Shown here: piece after piece, positions 9,244 to 18,182 of the stretch
How positions within the stretch are numbered: position 1 is the first letter of the stretch
How the letters are laid out: the number at the start of each line of letters is the position of its first letter
NCBI GenBank assembly: GCA_963843465.1
Contig: CAWJKP010000001.1
Location: 1,302,001 to 1,366,000 of the forward strand
Length of the DNA: 64,000 nucleotides
Direction of reading: 5' to 3'
DNA from: CAWJKP01 sp963843465
GTDB lineage: Bacteria > Planctomycetota > Planctomycetia > Pirellulales > Thermoguttaceae
Made by a program: the position numbers and the translations under genes
The notes under the pieces: model-generated
What the model saw: the letters and a program-made list of their open reading frames with translations, nothing else
What the model was told of the DNA's origin: nothing
Databases searched by the model: none

Positions 9244-10979
9244 AGATCGCCGTTGTGGTCCGTCAGGTTCCGGACCTGATCGAGCCGTTGGAAATCGATG
9301 CCTCGGGCGCGGCGCTCGACTTGGGCAGCGCGTCGTTCATCGTCAACGAGTCCGACGATCACGCCCTGGAACAGGCGTTGCTGCTGAAGGAGGCCGGAGG
9401 CGGAACCGTCGCGGCCGTCGCCTTGGACTTCGGCGACGTCGACAACACCCTTTACACGGCGGCGGCCAAGGGGGCCGACCGGATCGTGAAGATCCCGCTG
9501 GACGAGGACCTGCCGCCGCGGCCCCGGGCCATGGCCGCCGTCTTCGCCCAGGCGATCAAGCCCCTGGAGGCCGATCTGGTGCTGGTCGGCATCCAGGCGC
9601 ACGATGAATTGGAAGGCGTGCTGCCGCCGCTTCTGGCCGCGGCGCTGGGTTGGCCCTACCTGGGCGTGATCCGCGGCGTGAAGGCCGGTCCGCAGGCGGG
9701 CACGCTCACGGCCTACAAGGAGTTCCCCGGCGCCGTCATGGCCCGCATGACGGTCAAGCTGCCGGCGGTGCTGGGAATCCTGGGGGCGGACCAACCGCCC
9801 CGGTACGTCCCAGTCAACCGCATCCGCGCGGCGATGAAGAGCACGCACTTCGAGGAAGCGGCCGTGGCGGCCTCGGTCGGGGAGTGGGCGGTTTCCATCT
9901 GCCGGCTCTATGCGCCGTCGTCCGGCAACCGTGCCACGATGCTCACCGGTACGGACGCCGAGGTGGCCGCCCGCATCGCCGAGATTCTTGCCAAGAAAGG
10001 ACTGCTGAAATCGAGCGCCTGCGACGTTCTCGTTCTGGCCGAAACGCAACGCGACGCGCTGGCCGACATCAGCCTGGAGCTGCTGGCCGCGGCCCGCGAA
10101 CTGGCGTCGGCGACCGGCGGCAAGGTGCTGGCGCTTTTGCCCGGCCGGGCAGGCGCCTCGCACGTCTCTTCGTTGGCCGGCGCGGACCGGATCTTGCTGG
10201 TCGATGATCCTCAGTTGGCGTCGTATTCCCCCGAGCCCTATCTGGCCGTGTTGCAGGAGACCGTTGCGGCGGAGAAACCTCGAGCCGTGCTGATCGGCGG
10301 CACGTCGATCGGCTGGGACCTGGCTCCCATGCTCTCCGCCCGATTGAATGCCCCCTTGGTGACCGGCTGCAAGCGGATCCAGGCCGACGGCGAGGCCCTG
10401 CGGGTCACAGCGTCGTTTTGCGGGGGCAAGATGATGGCGGAGGTCCGGGTCGCCGGCTCGCCGGCGATCCTGATGGTGCTTCCCGGCAGTTACCGGCCCA
10501 CGGATCAAGCGGGGGAAGGCCGGGTGGAGTCGCGCGCGATGCCGGCGCTGCCGGGGCCGGACGCCGTCCGCTTCGAGGAGTTGATCCAGCCCGCAAGCGG
10601 CGACGTGGACATTACGCAGCAGGAGGTCCTCGTGGCCGTGGGCCGTGGGATCCAGCAGAAGGAGAACCTCGAGTTGGTCGAGGAACTGGCCCAGGCGATG
10701 GGAGGCGTGCTGTGCGCTTCGCGTCCGGTGATCGACCAGGGCTGGCTGCCGGCGACGCGTCAGGTCGGCAAATCGGGCATGACCGTCAAGCCCCGCTGTT
10801 TCCTCGCCTTGGGGATCTCCGGCGCGCCGGAGCACGTCGAGGGGATGAAGGACTCCGAGTTGATCGTGGCCGTCAATACCGACCCCAACGCGCCGATTTT
10901 CGACGTGGCCCACTACGGCGTCGTGGCCGACCTGTTGGACCTGGCGCCCGCTTTGACCGAAGCGATGAAGGCGAAATAG
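9240..10979 (+). CDS. Electron transfer flavoprotein, beta and alpha subunits fused in one chain
   Basis: 579 residues, about the sum of EtfB and EtfA. Residues 1 to about 250 are EtfB-like (MKIAVVVRQVPD, then DDHALEQALLLKEA, KGADRIVKIP, GILGADQPPRY). The rest is EtfA-like: an alpha N-terminal domain (DVLVLAETQRD, GADRILLVDDPQLASY) and the FAD-binding end with SRPVIDQGWLP, RQVGKSGMTVKP, LALGISGAPEHVEGMKDS and VNTDPNAPIFDVA. ETF takes electrons from acyl-CoA or other dehydrogenases and passes them to a membrane acceptor. The next gene, which begins directly after the stop, codes for just such a membrane Fe-S protein. Confidence 0.93.
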   Translation: MKIAVVVRQVPDLIEPLEIDASGAALDLGSASFIVNESDDHALEQALLLKEAGGGTVAAVALDFGDVDNTLYTAAAKGADRIVKIPLDEDLPPRPRAMAAVFAQAIKPLEADLVLVGIQAHDELEGVLPPLLAAALGWPYLGVIRGVKAGPQAGTLTAYKEFPGAVMARMTVKLPAVLGILGADQPPRYVPVNRIRAAMKSTHFEEAAVAASVGEWAVSICRLYAPSSGNRATMLTGTDAEVAARIAEILAKKGLLKSSACDVLVLAETQRDALADISLELLAAARELASATGGKVLALLPGRAGASHVSSLAGADRILLVDDPQLASYSPEPYLAVLQETVAAEKPRAVLIGGTSIGWDLAPMLSARLNAPLVTGCKRIQADGEALRVTASFCGGKMMAEVRVAGSPAILMVLPGSYRPTDQAGEGRVESRAMPALPGPDAVRFEELIQPASGDVDITQQEVLVAVGRGIQQKENLELVEELAQAMGGVLCASRPVIDQGWLPATRQVGKSGMTVKPRCFLALGISGAPEHVEGMKDSELIVAVNTDPNAPIFDVAHYGVVADLLDLAPALTEAMKAK

Positions 10980-13100
10980 ATGCCTACCGAAGCAAAATTT
11001 CTCGGCGTCTACGGCGCCGTCTGGCTGGCGGCCCTCTTGGCGGCGGCCACGGCCGTGTTCGCCTGGCGGATGGTGCAACTGCTGCGGATCCTGGCCCTGG
11101 GGCGCAAGGAGAACCGTCTCAATGACCTCGGCCTGCGGCTGGCGACCTTCGTCCGCGAGGTGCTCTTGCAGTCGCGGATGATCCAAGGGGAGTCGATCAT
11201 CAACTGGGCGCACCCCTTGATCTTCTGGGGTTTCTGCGCGTTCGTTTTGGCGTCGGCACTGCTGTTCGTCGGCGGCATTGCCGCGCCTTGGTTCCACGTC
11301 CCGCAGGCGGAAGCAATCCCCGTGCTGGGCACCGTCGTCGACCTGTTCGCGGTGGCCGTGCTGATCGGCCTGGTGGCTTCCTCTATCCGCCGCTACATCC
11401 TCACGCCGCCCGGGCTTCAGCGGACCGTAGACGCCACGATCGTCGTCTCTCTGATCGCGGCGCTGATGGTCACCTACCTGTTGGCCGAAGCGGGAGGCCA
11501 TGCCGCGGCCGGCGTGGCCGCCGGGGCTAACGGTCTCTCCGCGCCGGCCGGGGGCGTGCAGTCGGCAATGAAACCGCCCGGCGAGCCGCGCCACCTGGCG
11601 CGCGGCGGGGGGCAGACCTGGCTGCCTGCCGGCGAGGCCGTGGCCCAAGGCCTGCTGGCCCTGGGAGTCCACCGGGCGACGATCGTGGGCCTGGGCAGCG
11701 GCGCCTGGTGGGTCCATGCACTGATCCTGCTCTCCTTTCTGGTCTACCTCCCTTATTCCAAGCACATGCACCTGATCTGGGCCCCCTTTGCCGTGTTCTT
11801 CGCCGAGTTGCCGGACAAGGGCACGCTCCCGGCCGCCGCGGAGAAATCAGGCGAGGAGAGCGAAACGCCCTTGAAACAGTTCACTTGGCGGACGCTGCTC
11901 AGCGCCTATGCCTGCGCCGAGTGCGGGCGGTGCGAGCGCGTCTGCCCGGCCGTGGCCAGCGGGGCCAGGCTCTCACCGCGGCAGGTGATCCACGATCTGA
12001 AGGGATTCGTTCTCGGCGAAGGGATGGCAGCCTTGCGGGGCCGGCGGGCCAACGGCGACGGCAAGGAGTTCGTCGGCGGCGCGGTGGCGCCGCAGGTCAT
12101 CTGGGGTTGCGCCACTTGTTACGCCTGCGTCGACCACTGTCCCGTGCGCAACGAGCACGTGGCGCTGATCGTCGAGATGCGGCGCAAACTGGTGGAAGAG
12201 GGCGAGCTGGACCGGAGCCTGCAGGATACGCTGTTGTCGCTGCAGCGGTACGGCAACTCCCAGGCGAAGTCGCCGCGTAAGCGGCTGGAGTGGGCCAAGG
12301 GCCTGCCGGTGCCCGTCAAGGATGCGCGAAAGGAACCCGTGGAGACGCTCTGGTTCCTGGGAGACTACGCGGCGCTGCACCCCTCGGCGATGCGCGTTTC
12401 GCGGATGGTGGCCCAGGTCTTCCAGGCGGCGGGACTGGATTTCGGCGTTCTGGGGGAGGGCGAGCAATCCGCCGGCAACGACGTGCGCCGAATGGGTGAA
12501 GAAGGGTTGTTCGAGATGCTGGTCGAGAAGAACGTGAAGTCGCTGGGCCAGGCGCGGTTCGATCGCGTCGTGACCACCGACCCGCACACCTACCACGCCT
12601 TGAAGCGTGAATACCGCCGCTTCGGCTTCGACAAGCCGGTGTTGCACTACAGCGAGGTCCTCGACGATCTTTTGCAAAGCGGCCGGCTGCAATTGAAGCA
12701 GCGTCTGAGCAGTTGCGTCACCTACCACGATCCCTGCTACCTCGGCCGCTACAACGGCATTTACGAGCCGCCGCGGCGGGTGCTGGACGCTTTGGGGCTG
12801 AGGCGCGTGGAAATGCCGCGGTGCCGCGAGAACAGCTTCTGTTGCGGGGCCGGCGGCGGCAAGATCTGGATGCAGGAGGAAGAAGGCGTGGCCCAGAGGC
12901 CCGCCGCCATCCGCGTCAACGAGGTGCTCGCCTTGGAGGGCGTCACGGATCTGGTGGTGGCCTGCCCGAAAGACCTGGCGATGTTCCAGGACGCGGTGAA
13001 GTCGGTGGGCGCGGAGCGGCGGCTTTCGGCGGTCGATCTGGGCGAGCTGGTGTATGAAGCGATGGGATTATCGAGCGAGGTTGCGGAGCCGACAACATGA
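10980..13100 (+). CDS. Membrane-bound Fe-S oxidoreductase, NarI-like plus HdrD-like (ETF:quinone-type)
   Basis: 706 residues. The first third has five or more membrane helices in the style of the nitrate-reductase gamma/HdrE haem b domain (QSRMIQGESIINWAHPLIFW, VVDLFAVAVLIGLV, LILLSFLVYLPYSKHMHLIW). Then come two [4Fe-4S] motifs, CAECGRCERVCP and CATCYACVDHCP, and a CCG module: YHDPCYLGRYNGIYEPP and RENSFCCGAGGGKIW. This matches the membrane Fe-S proteins that take electrons from ETF and reduce quinone (DUF224-type), also related to DsrK/HdrD. It starts immediately after the ETF stop and ends in a four-base overlap with hdrA. Linking the flavin pool to quinone is an inference from family and context. 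Confidence 0.87.
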   Translation: MPTEAKFLGVYGAVWLAALLAAATAVFAWRMVQLLRILALGRKENRLNDLGLRLATFVREVLLQSRMIQGESIINWAHPLIFWGFCAFVLASALLFVGGIAAPWFHVPQAEAIPVLGTVVDLFAVAVLIGLVASSIRRYILTPPGLQRTVDATIVVSLIAALMVTYLLAEAGGHAAAGVAAGANGLSAPAGGVQSAMKPPGEPRHLARGGGQTWLPAGEAVAQGLLALGVHRATIVGLGSGAWWVHALILLSFLVYLPYSKHMHLIWAPFAVFFAELPDKGTLPAAAEKSGEESETPLKQFTWRTLLSAYACAECGRCERVCPAVASGARLSPRQVIHDLKGFVLGEGMAALRGRRANGDGKEFVGGAVAPQVIWGCATCYACVDHCPVRNEHVALIVEMRRKLVEEGELDRSLQDTLLSLQRYGNSQAKSPRKRLEWAKGLPVPVKDARKEPVETLWFLGDYAALHPSAMRVSRMVAQVFQAAGLDFGVLGEGEQSAGNDVRRMGEEGLFEMLVEKNVKSLGQARFDRVVTTDPHTYHALKREYRRFGFDKPVLHYSEVLDDLLQSGRLQLKQRLSSCVTYHDPCYLGRYNGIYEPPRRVLDALGLRRVEMPRCRENSFCCGAGGGKIWMQEEEGVAQRPAAIRVNEVLALEGVTDLVVACPKDLAMFQDAVKSVGAERRLSAVDLGELVYEAMGLSSEVAEPTT

Positions 13101-15091
13101 TCGCCGAGGAAACACTGCGGATCGGTGTCTACATTTGCCACTGCGGCAGCAACATCGCCGGCGTGGTTGACGTGGAAGATCTCGTCCGTTTTGCCCGGGG
13201 GTTGCCCCACGTGGCGCTTTCGCGCCACTACAAGTACATGTGTTCCGACCCGGGGCAGGAGCTCGGTGAAGCGCGACATCGTCGAGTTGAACCTCAACCG
13301 GATCGTGGTCGCCGCCTGCTCGCCGAACCTGCACGCGGCCACCTTCCGCCGGGCGGCCGAGAGCGCCGGTCTGAACCGCTTCCTGGTGCAGATGGCCAAC
13401 ATCCGCGAGCAGGTTGCCTGGGTCACGGCCGACAAGGACGCGGCCACCGAGAAGGCCAAGGCCCATCTGGCCGCGGCGATCCGCCGCGTCGCCGTGCAGG
13501 AGCCCTTGCAGCGGCAGTTCGTCGAGATCGTGCCCCGGGCCCTGGTCGTCGGCGGCGGCATCGCGGGAATCGAGGCGGCATTGACGCTGGCCGACGCCGG
13601 CAAGGAAGTGGTCCTCGTCGAGCGCGACCCGTCGATCGGCGGGCACATGGCCATGTTCGACAAGACCTTCCCCACGATGGACTGCGCCGCCTGCATCCTC
13701 ACGCCGAAGATGACCGCCGTCAAACTGCACCCGAAGATCAAGATGCTGACCTACTCCTCGGTGGAGTCGGTCGAAGGGTCCGTGGGCAACTACCACGTGA
13801 AGATCCGCCGCAAGCCGCGCTACATCGACGAGAGCCTCTGCGTCGGCTGCATGATGTGCATCGACGCCTGCACGTTCACCCGGGCCAAGTTCCCCAACCC
13901 CTTCGACCAGGGCCTGGGCCTGCGCAAACCGGTTTGGATTCCCTTTCCCCAGGCCGTGCCGCCGATCCCGGTGGTCGATCCCGAGGTCTGTTTCCAGTTG
14001 GCCCGCGGCAAGTGCAAGCTGGGCTGCGTCGAGGCCTGCGGCGAGCGGAACGCCTTCCGCTTCGATCAGCAGGACAAGATCGAGGAATACGACGTGGGAG
14101 CGATCGTCATCGCCACGGGCTTCAAAGCCTTCAATCCCGCGGTCATTCCTTACTACGGATACGGCAAGTACCCCAACGTCTACACCAGCCTGGAAGTCGA
14201 GCGGCTGCTGAACGCGGGCGGACCGACCTCGGGCAAGCTGGTGCTCCGCGACGGCTCGACGCCGCGCCGCGTGGGCATCGTCCATTGCGTGGGCAGCCGC
14301 GACGCCAACTACCACCCCTATTGTTCCCGCGTGTGCTGCATGTACGCCATCAAGTTGGCCCACCTGGTCCGCGAGAAGACCGGGGCCGAGGTCTACAACT
14401 GCTACATCAACGTCCGCACGCCGGGCAAGGGGTTCGAGGAGTTCTACAACCGGGTTCAGAACGAGGGGGTGCAGTTCATCCGCGGCAAGGTGGCCGACAT
14501 CACGCCCGTTGCCGGCAACGGCACTGTAGCCGACGGCGGATTGCTGATGCAGGTCGACGACACGCTGCTGGGCGCCATCCGCCAGATCCCGGTCGACATG
14601 GTGATCCTGGCCGTGGCCCTGGAACCGCAGCCCGACGTGGCCGAGGTTCGCCGCGATTTCGGCATCTCCTGCTCGGCGGACGGCTTTTTCCTGGAGAAGC
14701 ACCCCAAGCTTGCGCCGGTCAATACGGCCAACGACGGCGTTCTTCTGGCCGGGGCCTGCCAGGGCCCCAAAGACATCCCCGACACGGTGGCCCAGGCCAA
14801 CGCGGCGGCCGCCAAGGCCCTGGTCCTGATCGACGCCGGACAGATCGAGTTGGAGCCCAACACGGCTTGGATCGACGAGAAGATGTGCTCCGGCTGCAAG
14901 ACCTGCCTCTCACTTTGTCCTTACAAGGCGATTGTCCGCGACGACCAACGGAAGATCGCCGTCATCGACCAGGCGCTCTGCAAAGGTTGCGGCACGTGTG
15001 TCGCCGCATGTCCCTCGGCGCCGCCCAGCAACACCTATTCTCCGACGAGCAGGTCTACGAAGAGCTTGAAGGGCTGATGAATTATGTCTGA
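13097..15091 (+). CDS. hdrA: HdrA-like FAD/Fe-S subunit of heterodisulfide reductase complex, two frameshifts
   Basis: About 664 residues once two indels are allowed for. The start ATG 13097 (MIAEETLRIGVYICHCGSNI) overlaps the previous stop. Near 13270 an extra G shifts the frame, restoring VKRDIVELNLNRIVVAACSP; near 15013 a missing G shifts back so the end reads AAQQHLFSDEQVYEEL...MNYV. Seen features: FAD site ALVVGGGIAGIEAALTLADA, an HdrA-type Cys region (MDCAACILTPKM), ferredoxin clusters CVGCMMCIDAC, CSGCKTCLSLCP and CKGCGTCVAACP. HdrA is the flavin-bifurcating core that joins MvhADG with HdrBC in methanogens and many bacteria. Here the HdrBC role may be taken by the two HdrD-like proteins upstream. 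Confidence 0.88.
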   Translation: MIAEETLRIGVYICHCGSNIAGVVDVEDLVRFARGLPHVALSRHYKYMCSDPGQELGEARHRRVEPQPDRGRRLLAEPARGHLPPGGRERRSEPLPGADGQHPRAGCLGHGRQGRGHREGQGPSGRGDPPRRRAGALAAAVRRDRAPGPGRRRRHRGNRGGIDAGRRRQGSGPRRARPVDRRAHGHVRQDLPHDGLRRLHPHAEDDRRQTAPEDQDADLLLGGVGRRVRGQLPREDPPQAALHRREPLRRLHDVHRRLHVHPGQVPQPLRPGPGPAQTGLDSLSPGRAADPGGRSRGLFPVGPRQVQAGLRRGLRRAERLPLRSAGQDRGIRRGSDRHRHGLQSLQSRGHSLLRIRQVPQRLHQPGSRAAAERGRTDLGQAGAPRRLDAAPRGHRPLRGQPRRQLPPLLFPRVLHVRHQVGPPGPREDRGRGLQLLHQRPHAGQGVRGVLQPGSERGGAVHPRQGGRHHARCRQRHCSRRRIADAGRRHAAGRHPPDPGRHGDPGRGPGTAARRGRGSPRFRHLLLGGRLFPGEAPQACAGQYGQRRRSSGRGLPGPQRHPRHGGPGQRGGRQGPGPDRRRTDRVGAQHGLDRREDVLRLQDLPLTLSLQGDCPRRPTEDRRHRPGALQRLRHVCRRMSLGAAQQHLFSDEQVYEELEGLMNYV

Positions 15092-15635
15092 TCCCAATCG
15101 TTCCCCAGCGCAAACGGGCGCGGCCGCCCCGGCTAACACGGCAGACGGCGAATTCCACCCGCGGGTGGTCGCCTTCCTCTGCAACTGGTGCAGCTACACG
15201 GCATCCGATCTGGCCGGCACGGCGCGGATCAAGTATTCGCCCTGCGCAAGGATCATTCGCGTGATGTGCAGCGGGCGGGTGGATCCCACGTTCATTCTCA
15301 AGGGCTTCGCCCTGGGGGCCGACGGCGTCTTGATCGCCGGCTGCCACCCCGGCGACTGCCACTACGTCGAGCAGAACTACAAGACCATCCGCCGCCAGGC
15401 GATGCTCCAATATTTTCTGGAACGGATGGGAATCGAGGCCGACCGCTTGCGGCTGATCTGGGCGTCGGCGGCCGAAGGGCAGGTGCTGGCCGAATCGATC
15501 GACAAGTTCGTGGCCGACGTGCGGCGGTTGGGGCCGCTTGCCTGGCCGCAAAAGTGGGCGGAGAACGGCCTGCGGGCGGAGGCCCTGGCCCAGATCGCCC
15601 ACGAACACGCCGAGGCGATGGAGGTTCAAGCATGA
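15084..15635 (+). CDS. mvhD: Hydrogenase iron-sulfur subunit, MvhD family
   Basis: 183 residues. The core FLCNWCSYTASDLAGTARIK, RVMCSGRVDPTF, ALGADGVLIAGCHPGDCHY and NYKTIRRQAMLQYFL is the MvhD/FlpD signature; its cysteines bind a [2Fe-2S] cluster that passes electrons from the hydrogenase to HdrA. A 26-residue Pro/Ala-rich N-terminal tail precedes the domain. ATG 15084 overlaps the end of hdrA by eight bases, and the stop overlaps the ATG of mvhG, so the three are probably translated together. Confidence 0.92.
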   Translation: MSDPNRSPAQTGAAAPANTADGEFHPRVVAFLCNWCSYTASDLAGTARIKYSPCARIIRVMCSGRVDPTFILKGFALGADGVLIAGCHPGDCHYVEQNYKTIRRQAMLQYFLERMGIEADRLRLIWASAAEGQVLAESIDKFVADVRRLGPLAWPQKWAENGLRAEALAQIAHEHAEAMEVQA

Positions 15636-16612
15636 CCGGCGCGAAGAAAGGGAAACTGGCCCTCTACTGGGCCGCGTCGTGCGGCGGCTGCGAGATCGCC
15701 GTGCTGGCGCTGAACGAGAAGATCCTCGACGTGGCCGCCCTGTTCGACATCGTGCTCTGGCCCGTCGCCGTGGATGCCAAGGTCCGCGACATCGAGAGGA
15801 TGCCCGACGGCAGCATCGACGTTTGCCTGTTCAACGGGGGCATCCGCACGAGCGAGCAGGAGTACATGGCCCTGCTGCTGCGGAAGAAAGCCAAAGTGCT
15901 CGTGGCTTTCGGCTCCTGCGCCCAGGAGGGGTGCATTCCCGGGCTGGCCAACGCCAGCGACCGCCGGCAGATCTTCGACACCGTCTACCGACAGTCGCCC
16001 TCGACGGAGAACCCGGACAGCGTCGAGCCGCGGCAGCAGACACAAGTGCCGGAAGGGACGCTGCACTTGCCGCTGTTTTACGACACGCTGAAGACGCTGG
16101 ACCAGACGGTGCCGGTGGATTACTACCTGCCCGGCTGCCCGCCGGAGGCCGATCGGATCTGGGATGCGGTCACGGCGATCGTCGAGAGCAGGCTGCCGCC
16201 GCCGGGGTCGGTGATCGGCGCCCAGACCACCGTTTGCCAGGAGTGCCCGCGCGCGCGGAATGAGAAGAAGATCAAGAAGTTTCACCGCACGTGGGAGATC
16301 GTACCCGACGAAGAGACCTGCCTGCTGGAGCAGGGCCTGCTCTGCTGCGGGATTGCCACGCGGGCGGGGTGCGGGGCGCTCTGCCCGCAGGTCAACTCGC
16401 CCTGCTTGGGCTGTTACGGTCCCAACGAGGGCGTCCACGATCAGGGCGCCCGCATGATGACCGCGCTGGCCTCGGTGATCGATTCGGACGATCCGCAGGA
16501 GATCGACCAGATCATCCGCGAGGGCATCCCGGATCCCGTGGGAAGCTTCTACCGATTCAGCCTGGCCGGCAGCCAACTGAGGAGAGCGCGGTTGCCGGAG
16601 GGCCAGGCGTAG
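15632..16612 (+). CDS. mvhG: [NiFe] hydrogenase small subunit, MvhG-like (group 3c type)
   Basis: 326 residues, cytoplasmic (no Tat signal). The proximal cluster is seen in ASCGGCEIAVLAL and AFGSCAQEGC with PGCPPEADRIWDAV; further cysteines CQECPRAR, CLLEQGLLCCGIATRAGC, GALCPQVNSPCLGCYGP serve the medial and distal clusters. This matches the F420-non-reducing (Mvh) small subunit. It follows MvhD with an ATGA overlap and is followed 94 bp later by the large subunit. Function: relays electrons from the Ni-Fe site to MvhD and HdrA. Confidence 0.92.
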   Translation: MTGAKKGKLALYWAASCGGCEIAVLALNEKILDVAALFDIVLWPVAVDAKVRDIERMPDGSIDVCLFNGGIRTSEQEYMALLLRKKAKVLVAFGSCAQEGCIPGLANASDRRQIFDTVYRQSPSTENPDSVEPRQQTQVPEGTLHLPLFYDTLKTLDQTVPVDYYLPGCPPEADRIWDAVTAIVESRLPPPGSVIGAQTTVCQECPRARNEKKIKKFHRTWEIVPDEETCLLEQGLLCCGIATRAGCGALCPQVNSPCLGCYGPNEGVHDQGARMMTALASVIDSDDPQEIDQIIREGIPDPVGSFYRFSLAGSQLRRARLPEGQA

Positions 16613-16706
16613 GGCGGGACAAGGCCGCCGTGAAACCGATTTCGGATTTTGTATTGGCCTCAAGGCCCAAGACGAAAATCCAAAATCTCAATTCCAAAGG
16701 TCCGTT

Positions 16707-18182
16707 ATGAAGCGTATATCCATCGATCCGGTCACGCGCCTGGAGGGCCACGGCAAGATCGACATTTTTCTCACCGAGGAGGGGGATGTCGCTAACGCCT
16801 ACCTGCAGATTCCGGAGCTGCGGGGTTTCGAGCAGTTCTGCGTAGGGCGTCCGGCGGAGGACATGCCCAACTTGACCGCCCGCATCTGCGGCGTCTGCCC
16901 GGAGGCGCACCACATGGCGGCCACCAAGGCCCTGGACGCCCTGTTCCACGTGGACCCGCCGCCGGCGGCGAAGAAGCTGCGCGAGTTGTTCTATTCGATC
17001 TTCTACGCCACCGATCATACGACGCATTTTTACGCCCTCGGCGGGCCGGACTTCGTCGTCGGCCCCACCGCCCCGGCCTCCCAGCGGAACATCCTCGGCG
17101 TGGTGAGCAAGGTGGGCATGGAGATCGCTGGCAAAGTGCTGAAGATGCGCCGCGACGGACATGCGCTGATCAAGATGATCGGCGGCCGCGCCGTGCACCC
17201 CAACTGGGGCCTGCCGGGCGGCGTCAGCCGCGGAATCAACGAACAACAGCGCCAAGAGATCGAGACCCTGGGCCGCGACGCCGTGGAGTTCGCCCGCTTC
17301 TCGCTGGCGCTGTTTGCCGACGTCGTGCTGGCCAACAGCGATTACGTCAAGCTGATTACCGGCGACACCTACGTCCATCGCACCTACAACATGGGTACGG
17401 TGGACGAGAACAACCGCGTGAACTTCTACGACGGGCTGATTCGCGTCACCGGACCCGACGGCCGCCAGCACGCCAAGTACCATCCGCGGGACTATCGCGA
17501 GTATGTGGCGGAGCGGGTCGAGCCCTGGAGCTACCTCAAGTTCCCCTTCCTGAAAAAGGTGGGCTGGAAGGGGCTGGTTGACGGCGCCGATTCCGGCGTC
17601 TACAAGGCCACGCCGCTGTCGCGATTGAACGTCGCCGACGGCATGGCCACCCCGCTGGCCCAGGCCGAGTACGAGAAGTTCTACGACACTCTGGGAGGAA
17701 AGCCCGTCCACCATACCCTGGCCACCCATTGGGCCCGGCTGATCGAGCTGCTCTACGCGGCGGAACATTGGGTGGAGCTGGCCACCGATCCGGAAATCAC
17801 CAGCAAGGAGTATCGTGTCCTGCCCACCGAGACGCCCACGGAGGGCGTGGGCTCGGTCGAGGCGCCGCGCGGCACGCTCACGCACCACTACGCGACCGAC
17901 GAGCGCGGCATCCTGACCCGGGTGAACCTGATCGTCGGCACGACCAACAACAATGCCCCGATCTCGATGTCCGTGAAGAAAGCGGCTCAAACCCTGATCC
18001 ACAAAGGCCAGGCGGCGACCGAGGGCTTGTTGAACATGGTGGAAATGGCATTCCGGGCCTACGATCCCTGCTTCGGCTGCGCGACGCACAGCTTGCCGGG
18101 CCGAATGCCCCTGGAAGTCACGGTCCGGGATCCGCGGGGCGAAGTCCTCCAGCGCTTCTCTCAGTACGTCAGGGAGACGTAG
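16707..18182 (+). CDS. mvhA: [NiFe] hydrogenase large subunit, MvhA-like (group 3c type)
   Basis: 491 residues. Both nickel-binding motifs are present: L1 as RICGVCPEAHH near residue 62 and L2 as DPCFGCATH near residue 450. The L2 ending CATH with a C-terminal stretch of about 30 residues is typical of group 3c enzymes, so an endopeptidase (not seen in the window) may be needed. No signal peptide, so the enzyme is cytoplasmic and works with MvhG, MvhD and HdrA to split or make H2. The 94-bp gap from mvhG holds no clear promoter. The end overlaps the convergent octaheme cytochrome gene by 14 bp. Confidence 0.94.
   Translation: MKRISIDPVTRLEGHGKIDIFLTEEGDVANAYLQIPELRGFEQFCVGRPAEDMPNLTARICGVCPEAHHMAATKALDALFHVDPPPAAKKLRELFYSIFYATDHTTHFYALGGPDFVVGPTAPASQRNILGVVSKVGMEIAGKVLKMRRDGHALIKMIGGRAVHPNWGLPGGVSRGINEQQRQEIETLGRDAVEFARFSLALFADVVLANSDYVKLITGDTYVHRTYNMGTVDENNRVNFYDGLIRVTGPDGRQHAKYHPRDYREYVAERVEPWSYLKFPFLKKVGWKGLVDGADSGVYKATPLSRLNVADGMATPLAQAEYEKFYDTLGGKPVHHTLATHWARLIELLYAAEHWVELATDPEITSKEYRVLPTETPTEGVGSVEAPRGTLTHHYATDERGILTRVNLIVGTTNNNAPISMSVKKAAQTLIHKGQAATEGLLNMVEMAFRAYDPCFGCATHSLPGRMPLEVTVRDPRGEVLQRFSQYVRET

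Noticed and set aside
9120..11771. 883-residue minus-strand frame opposite the ETF gene
   Set aside because: His/Gln/Arg-rich shadow typical of GC-rich DNA; the plus strand has clear domain matches.
15632..18182. Group 1 uptake or group 4 energy-converting hydrogenase
   Set aside because: No Tat signal or membrane subunits; MvhD and HdrA neighbours and the CATH end fit group 3c.
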